11,976 nucleotides of DNA from an uncultured Corynebacterium sp. (GTDB lineage: Bacteria > Actinomycetota > Actinomycetes > Mycobacteriales > Mycobacteriaceae), in contig NZ_CAMIHD010000034.1 of the NCBI RefSeq assembly GCF_946222835.1, forward strand, positions 1 through 11,976. The letters are read 5' to 3'. The translations under genes were made by a program, and so were the position numbers. The first letter of the stretch is position 1. Each line of letters starts with the position of its first letter. The notes under the pieces are model-generated. The model was given only the letters and a program-made list of their open reading frames with translations. It ran no database searches and was not told the origin of the DNA. Shown piece after piece: positions 7,184 to 11,976 of the stretch.

Positions 7184-7666
7184 CTAAATATTCCGGGTAG
7201 TGAGCGTCACTGCTAGCTCGGCGCCTGTAACCCCCTCGCGCGCCAGGACGAAGATAGTGTCATCTCCGGCAATACAACCAATGACGTCGTGCAGCCCCAC
7301 CCTGTCAATGAAGCTGGCAAGATACTGGGCCGCGCCGGCTGGCGTACGCAGCATCGCAATATTACCGGAGGAGTCATGGGATACCACCAGCTCATCGAGC
7401 ATCCGTCGTAATTTTTCGCGGGGGCCGCCTACCTGATCTTCAAATTGCTCTAGCTCACCGCCGACCACATAATAAGAACGACCACCATCGCGCTTTACCT
7501 TCTTCGCCCCCAACTCATCCAAGTCACGGGATAGCGTGGCTTGCGTGATGTCGATACCATCTGCGAGAAGCAGCTCGGAAAGTTGCACCTGGCTGGTGAC
7601 GCGATTGCGATCCAAAATCTCCAGGATCTTGGCCTGCCGAGCATTGCGAGTGGTCGGGGTGTTCAT
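7184..7666 (-). CDS. argR: Arginine repressor ArgR
   Basis: DNA-binding repressor of arginine genes; the family works as a hexamer with arginine as co-repressor. The 160-residue protein has an N-terminal winged helix-turn-helix (about 10-75). Its recognition segment TQATLSRDL (41-49) includes the Ser-Arg pair that marks this family. The C-terminal oligomerisation and arginine-binding domain carries GCIAGDDT (130-137) with the ligand-contacting aspartates. The ATG at 7666 lies three bases after the argF stop; an AAGGAG ribosome site sits inside the end of argF, about 12 bases away. Position inside the operon implies self-regulation. I recall reports that proline weakens ArgR binding upstream of argB in C. 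glutamicum, which would matter given the nearby ocd. Confidence 0.97.
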   Translation of the reverse strand: MNTPTTRNARQAKILEILDRNRVTSQVQLSELLLADGIDITQATLSRDLDELGAKKVKRDGGRSYYVVGGELEQFEDQVGGPREKLRRMLDELVVSHDSSGNIAMLRTPAGAAQYLASFIDRVGLHDVIGCIAGDDTIFVLAREGVTGAELAVTLTTRNI

Positions 7667-7669
7667 TAC

Positions 7670-8590
7670 TTAGTTGATCTCCTTATTTATTTTGAGCAAC
7701 CAGACGAGAAGCGCTTTCTGTGCGTGCAGGCGGTTTTCCGCTTCATCAAAAACACGGGACTGCGGGCCATCAATGACCTCAGCCGTGACCTCATTTCCAC
7801 GGTACGCCGGCAAACAATGTAAGAATATTGCATCCTTATGTGCTTTGCTCATTATGGTCGAATCAACCTGATATGGCAGAAACGGCGTGCGCCTATCCCG
7901 GCCATCATTTTCCTGCCCCATAGAAATCCAGGTATCGGTGATAACCACGTCTGCGCCTCCCACTTCGTTGACATCATCAGTAATGGTGATATTGCCCCGC
8001 TTGCGTGCCCGGTCAATAAATTCTTGACGTGGCTGGAATCCTTCGGGCGCGATAATTGTGACGTCTATACCGGCCGTTGCAAAGCCAATCATGTAGGAAT
8101 TGGCCATGTTGTTATCGCCATCGCCCAGGTAAACCGCCTTTTTTCCCGTAAGCTCCCCTAGGTTCTCACGACAGGTCAGCAGGTCAGCCAGAATCTGACA
8201 GGGATGCAGGTCATCGGAAAGTGCGTTGACCAAAGGCACGGTGGCAGTCTCCGCCATCTGGAGCAAATTCTCGTGCTCAAACGTGCGCCAAACTATAGCC
8301 TCCACATACCGCGACAGCACCGCGGCCGTATCTTGGAAAGATTCCCCCTTTCCCATCTGGGTGGTCGAAGTATCGACGGTAATGGCCTTGCCCCCCATAT
8401 TCGCTACGGCGGTTTCAAAGGAAAAGCGGGTACGCGTGGACGTTTTATCAAAGAACACCGCCACGGTCTGGAGCCCCTCTAGGGGTCGTTCTGCAAAGGG
8501 ATCTTTCTTTAGCTTCTCAGCTAGGTCCAAAACGGTTGCTTGTTCTTGTGGGCTGAGATCGTCATCAGCCAAAAAGTGTCGCAGGCTCAT
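7670..8590 (-). CDS. argF: Ornithine carbamoyltransferase
   Basis: Transfers the carbamoyl group of carbamoyl phosphate to ornithine, giving citrulline. The 306-residue enzyme is of normal length, and the family is typically trimeric. Seen in order: the carbamoyl-phosphate loop STRTR (51-55), HPCQ (129-132), DGDNNMANS (157-165), the ornithine-binding SMGQE region (223-227, the SMG loop), and HCLP (258-261) with the active-site cysteine. The ATG at 8590 overlaps the argD stop (ATGA). A very good GGAGGA ribosome site six bases upstream means argF can be translated even if argD is not. ArgF competes with Ocd for ornithine. Confidence 0.98.
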   Translation of the reverse strand: MSLRHFLADDDLSPQEQATVLDLAEKLKKDPFAERPLEGLQTVAVFFDKTSTRTRFSFETAVANMGGKAITVDTSTTQMGKGESFQDTAAVLSRYVEAIVWRTFEHENLLQMAETATVPLVNALSDDLHPCQILADLLTCRENLGELTGKKAVYLGDGDNNMANSYMIGFATAGIDVTIIAPEGFQPRQEFIDRARKRGNITITDDVNEVGGADVVITDTWISMGQENDGRDRRTPFLPYQVDSTIMSKAHKDAIFLHCLPAYRGNEVTAEVIDGPQSRVFDEAENRLHAQKALLVWLLKINKEIN

Positions 8591-9766
8591 GCCAGTTCCT
8601 CCAAAATAGTCCGAAGAGTTGTTAGTGCTGTATCTAGTTCGTGTTGGGAAATGCCCAAGGGAGGGGTAAGTCGAAGAACATTCTCGTTGGGAGCATTGAA
8701 AATAAGCCCACGGCTAAGTCCTAGCCGCACAGCCTGCTTAGCCACCGGCGCTTGTAATACAAGGCCCAGCATTAGGCCCCTGCCGCGCACGCACTCTACG
8801 AGCGGCAGGTTCTCAATCCCCCGCCGCAGATAGTCGCCTTTTCGAGCCACTTCCGCGAGAAACCCCGCATCCACGGTGTCTAGCACTACGTTCGCGGCAG
8901 CGCAGGCCACAGGGTTACCGCCAAAGGTAGTGCCATGAGAACCGGGTTGAAAAAGCTCCTTCGCGCGCCTGCGCGCGATGGTTGCACCAATGGGCACGCC
9001 AGCGCCCAGCCCCTTCGCCATAGTGATGACGTCCGGCTGGATGCCTTCTGACTCATAAGCAAAGAAGGTACCGGTACGGCCCACTCCGGTTTGCACTTCA
9101 TCAACGATGAACAAAATGCCGTATTCATCGCATAGTTCGCTGACCGCCTGCAGAAATCCCGCAGGTGCCGGGATGACTCCAGTTTCTCCTTGAATAGGCT
9201 CAAGGATGATGGCTGCGGTGTCGTTGGGGTCTTGTTCTACCAGCTGACGCAGGTATTCCGCATCCCCGAACGGATAGAACTCCACCCCTGCCGGCAGCGG
9301 ATGGAAGCAACGTTGCTTATCCGGCTGCCCGGTCAGGGCAAGCGCCCCCCATGGTGCGGCCGTGAAAGCCATGCTTGGCAGCTAGGATTCGACGCCGACC
9401 AGTCAAGCGGGCAAGCTTAAATGCGGCTTCATTAGCCTCGGCACCGGAATTGCAAAAGAAGACTCGGGCGTTTTCGTCTCCCACGCGCTGGATTAGCTTC
9501 GCGCCAGCATCGAGCACCGGTTGAGTGGCGAAGAGATTTGAAGCATGTATCAAAGTGCGCGCCTGGTGGGAAACCGCCTGGGCTACCTGCTCATTGCCAT
9601 AGCCCAAAGCGTTGACAGCAATACCAGCGAGCAAATCGATATAGGTGGCGCCTTGCTCGTCGGTGACCGTCGCCCCTTGGCCGGAGACTAAGGCTATAGG
9701 CGGAGTGCCATAGGTAGCCACGATCGTCTCCGGCCACCTTTGAGTCAAGCTCTGCGGCTTGTTCAT
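8587..9766 (-). pseudogene. argD: Acetylornithine aminotransferase, split by a one-base frameshift
   Basis: ArgD makes N-acetylornithine from the semialdehyde with glutamate as amino donor and PLP as cofactor. The gene is in two frames. Residues 1-140 read from the ATG at 9766 (overlapping the argB stop, ATGA) to HGFHGRTMG, then go out of frame and stop at 9317. The rest reads in the next frame from GALALTGQ to the stop at 8587. Removing one G from the six-G run at 9345-9350 restores a continuous 392-residue protein of normal length. It carries the cofactor residues: FIVDEVQTG (D222, Q225), the PLP lysine in MAKGLGAGVP (K251) and TFGGNP. Apart from the extra base, nothing looks decayed, which favours a sequencing error or a recent mutation over an old pseudogene. 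The operon position fits argD exactly. Confidence 0.9.
9345..9350 (-). other. Homopolymer frameshift site in argD
   Basis: Six C on the plus strand (six G in the mRNA) where the conserved ArgD text after GFHGRT needs five. The codons read ATG GGG GGC GCT instead of ATG GGG GCG CTT. This is the simplest point at which one base change rejoins the two frames. Such runs are prone to replication slippage and to base-calling errors. Confidence 0.88.
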
Positions 9767-10704
9767 TTCTCATCATCCTTCCTAAAGATGGTCCCTTCGG
9801 GATAGTTGTGTTTGTCATAGTCGTCCGGCAACACCATGGTTCCGACACCGCCTGGTGTCAGAAGCTCTAGGAGCACCGAATGGCCTATTCGGCCGTCGAT
9901 GACATGTGCGGCCGATACCTCAGCCTGTACTGCCTTGTGGCAGGACTCCATCTTGGGGATCATGCCTGAGTCCAATCGCGGGAGAAGCTTGGAAAGCTGG
10001 CCACACTCAATCTTGGAGACGAGGGACTCGCGGTTCGGCCAGTCCGTATATAGGCCTTCCACGTCGGTGAGAATGACCAAGCGCTCCGCCCCCAGCGCGC
10101 TGGCCAATGCACCTGCCGCACTATCGGCGTTGATGTTATAAACCGCGCCATCGTCTCCTGGAGCGATAGTCGAGACCACCGGGATGCGTCCGGCCTCGAT
10201 AATGTCCATCACCGCCGCCGGGTTGACTTCTACGATCTCTCCCACCATGCCGATATCGGTAGGTTCACCATTGACTTCCACCAGCCTCTTCGTAGCTCGG
10301 AAAAGTCCTGCGTCTTCCCCTGAGGTTCCCACTGCATAAGGGCCATGCGAGTTGATGAGGTTGACCAATCCGCGGCCCACCTGCCCAAAGAGCACCATGC
10401 GCACAACATCCATAGTCTCCGGTGAGGTGACTCGAAATCCGCCCCGAAACTCCCCTTCAAGACCAAGCTTGCGCAGCATGGAGTTAATCTGTGGTCCGCC
10501 GCCGTGTACAACCACGGGGTGGACACCGACGGTGCGCAAGAAGGCCATATCCGCAGCAAAGGCGGCTTTTAACTCCTCATCCACCATGGCGTTTCCGCCG
10601 TACTTCACTACCACGATGGTGTCTCGGTAATGCTGGAGCCATGGGAGGGCATCCGCTAGAACAGTGGCGTGCTCTTGGTCGCCAAATCCGCTACACATTC
10701 TCAT
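9763..10704 (-). CDS. argB: Acetylglutamate kinase
   Basis: Phosphorylates N-acetylglutamate with ATP, the second step and usual arginine-feedback point of this pathway. The 313-residue protein has the amino-acid kinase fold: KYGGNAM (34-40), the substrate-binding glycine loop VVHGGGPQ (65-72), NINADSAAG (190-198) and DSGMIPKMES (245-254). About 30 residues precede the kinase core. Arginine-sensitive kinases carry such an N-terminal helix, and histidines matching those tied to feedback in C. glutamicum (here H25 and H267) are kept. Arginine inhibition is therefore likely. Two starts compete: the ATG at 10704 gives the family length, but the GGAG site is only three bases away. The ATG at 10698 is nine bases from it and may be the true start. 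The gene lies 7-13 bases after argJ and overlaps argD by ATGA. Confidence 0.97.
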   Translation of the reverse strand: MRMCSGFGDQEHATVLADALPWLQHYRDTIVVVKYGGNAMVDEELKAAFAADMAFLRTVGVHPVVVHGGGPQINSMLRKLGLEGEFRGGFRVTSPETMDVVRMVLFGQVGRGLVNLINSHGPYAVGTSGEDAGLFRATKRLVEVNGEPTDIGMVGEIVEVNPAAVMDIIEAGRIPVVSTIAPGDDGAVYNINADSAAGALASALGAERLVILTDVEGLYTDWPNRESLVSKIECGQLSKLLPRLDSGMIPKMESCHKAVQAEVSAAHVIDGRIGHSVLLELLTPGGVGTMVLPDDYDKHNYPEGTIFRKDDEK

Positions 10705-10711
10705 CGTCTCC

Positions 10712-11881
10712 CTAGGAGCTATATGCCGAGTTGATTTCTACGTAGGCGTGGGAAAGATCCGTAGTCCGCACGAAGGCAGACCCCGCACCTCCCGTGCCTA
10801 GATCCACGCGAACGTCAATATTGGTTCCGCTAAGGTCCACCTCGCGCGCCCCAGGTACCCCCGTCGATGCCCGGCAGACCGGCTCGTCATTGAAGTACAC
10901 AGAGATATTTTCCGGATCCATTTCGGCGTCTGCCATTCCCACCGCCGCGAGGACGCGGCCCCAGTTCGGATCAGAGCCAAACATGGCGCACTTGAAGAGG
11001 TTGTCGCGCCCCAAAGTACGCGCGGCGTTAAGCGCCTGGTCATCGGTGGCGGTGCCTTCCACGGTAATCTTGACGCGCTTAGTTACGCCTTCCGCATCTG
11101 CCTGCAGTTGATCCGCTATATCCACGCAGACCGCGAGCACCGCCCTATCCAGCTCTTCTTGGTTAGGCGAAACGCCCGAAGCCCCTGAGGCCATGAGGAT
11201 CACCGTGTCATTAGTAGAGGTAGTTCCATCTACGTCGAGGGTATTGAAGGTCGGCGACACGGCCTTATCCAACGCGCTTTGTAGGGCAGAGGAACTAGCG
11301 GTGGCGTCGTTAGCGATACACACCAACATCGTCGCTAGCGAGGGGGCCATCATGCCCACTCCCTTACCCATAGCCCCCACCGACCAACCGTCTCCTGCAT
11401 AGGCTGCTTCCTTGGTCACGGTATCGGTGGTTAAAATTGCCTCGGCCGCTGCGTGGGCATGGTTCGCGCTCGTGCCAAGGCCCTTAGTCACGGAAGCTGC
11501 TCCAGCCAACGCCTTCTGCATAGGCAAAGGCTCACCAATAAGCCCCGTCGAGCAGGCGGCAATATCTTCTGCCGGAAGGCTCAAGGTCTGGGCCACGGTG
11601 CCCACCAACGCGGAAGCGTCCGCATCACCCTGCGCGCCATTGCACGCATTGGCGTTCCCAGAGTTAAAGATGACCGCGGCAAGCTGGCCATCGGCTACTG
11701 CTTTGCGGGATAGTTTCACCTGTGAGGCCACCACACGGTTGCGGGTAAATACTGCGGCTGCATCGAACCGCGGTCCGTTATTGACCACTAGGGCCATATC
11801 GGGTTTGCCGGAGGGTTTAATCCCCGCTGTAGTCGCGCCGGCACTAAATCCGGCGGGGCCGGTAATTCCAGCTGTAGACAT
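10712..11881 (-). CDS. argJ: Ornithine acetyltransferase (glutamate N-acetyltransferase)
   Basis: Moves the acetyl group from N-acetylornithine to glutamate, recycling acetyl in the cyclic arginine pathway. Some family members also use acetyl-CoA to make acetylglutamate; which kind this is cannot be read from the sequence. The 389-residue precursor has the self-cleavage site of the family: KGVGMMAPSLATML, cut between A183 and T184, making T184 the N-terminal nucleophile of the beta chain. The oxyanion-hole block CSTGLIGEP (110-118) and NSGNANACNG (73-82) are present, as is the GSDPNWGR motif near the C-terminal third. The ATG at 11881 has a GGGAGAG ribosome site four bases upstream. Expected upstream neighbour argC lies outside the window. 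Confidence 0.98.
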   Translation of the reverse strand: MSTAGITGPAGFSAGATTAGIKPSGKPDMALVVNNGPRFDAAAVFTRNRVVASQVKLSRKAVADGQLAAVIFNSGNANACNGAQGDADASALVGTVAQTLSLPAEDIAACSTGLIGEPLPMQKALAGAASVTKGLGTSANHAHAAAEAILTTDTVTKEAAYAGDGWSVGAMGKGVGMMAPSLATMLVCIANDATASSSALQSALDKAVSPTFNTLDVDGTTSTNDTVILMASGASGVSPNQEELDRAVLAVCVDIADQLQADAEGVTKRVKITVEGTATDDQALNAARTLGRDNLFKCAMFGSDPNWGRVLAAVGMADAEMDPENISVYFNDEPVCRASTGVPGAREVDLSGTNIDVRVDLGTGGAGSAFVRTTDLSHAYVEINSAYSS

Positions 11882-11891
11882 TGTTCTCTCC

Positions 11892-11937
11892 CAGTTCTTA
11901 TGGGGCCACGGCCGCTTGCGGCTGAACTGCTCCCCAT
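11892..11937 (-). promoter_or_regulatory. Structured argJ leader with alternative pairings next to the ribosome site
   Basis: On the minus strand CAGTTC (11929-11924) can pair with GAACTG (11897-11892), which abuts the argJ ribosome site. A small GCCG/CGGC stem (11922-11919 with 11914-11911) lies within it. As an alternative, ATGGGG (11937-11932) can pair with CCCCAT (11905-11900), but those same G residues are also one arm of the larger upstream hairpin. The pairings are seen; a regulatory role is inference. Confidence 0.4.
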
Positions 11938-11976
11938 TAGTTGGACTGAGAAATCAGTTACCTACTAGTGGGGAGC
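11929..11976 (-). other. Large nested hairpin in the argC-argJ spacer
   Basis: Thirteen-base arms (11929-11941 and 11964-11976) match at 12 of 13 positions as inverted repeats built on GCTCCCC. Inside, ACTGA (11945-11949) and TCAGT (11954-11958) pair around a four-base loop, with two more G-C pairs between. No T run follows on the minus strand, so it is not a standard terminator. It could partly stop, process or stabilise the argC-argJ message. It reaches the window edge, so it may extend further. Confidence 0.75.

Noticed and set aside
9317..9372. Two separate genes in place of argD, the second starting at the ATG at 9372
   Set aside because: The first residues of the second frame (MAFTAAPW) match nothing in ArgD, while the joined text GFHGRTMGALALTGQ is conserved, so a frameshift within one gene explains it better.
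1..11976. CRISPR arrays, insertion sequences, prophage genes, tRNA or rRNA genes
   Set aside because: Both strands were read for direct repeats, transposase motifs and cloverleaf or rRNA text; none was seen.

Overview
The window looks like chromosomal DNA of a Corynebacterium or close relative. The arginine genes run J-B-D-F-R-G-H, the corynebacterial order. From memory, the ArgB, ArgH and TyrS proteins resemble those of C. glutamicum closely, and GC content is moderate. No species is assigned. Every supported gene lies on the minus strand, so transcription runs from high to low coordinates. The long plus-strand open frames are shadows.

Right end to about 4,400: the arginine operon. The argC gene expected upstream of argJ lies outside the window. 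A 95-base spacer with a strong hairpin precedes argJ. Then come argJ, argB, argD, argF and argR, packed with ATGA overlaps or gaps of a few bases. An 81-base gap with a possible promoter precedes argG-argH, and a 12-bp stem-loop terminator ends the operon. Together these enzymes carry acetylglutamate through ornithine and citrulline to arginine, and ArgR is the resident repressor. The main anomaly is argD, which is split by one extra base in a run of six G residues (C on the plus strand).

About 4,400 to 1,657: an amino-acid permease of the AnsP/CycA type lies 13 bases ahead of an ornithine cyclodeaminase. The cyclodeaminase converts ornithine, the arginine intermediate, to proline, so this pair sits at the branch point beside the arginine operon.

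About 1,657 to 98: a short hairpin, then a 57-residue Trm112/YcaR-type protein with an apparently leaderless start, then tyrS, 24 bases downstream, closed by its own terminator. The last 97 bases at the left end hold no gene.

Most of the window is ordinary housekeeping metabolism. I do not see a novel system. Points worth checking are the argD frameshift, the structured argC-argJ spacer, the arginine-proline branch arrangement and the leaderless start.
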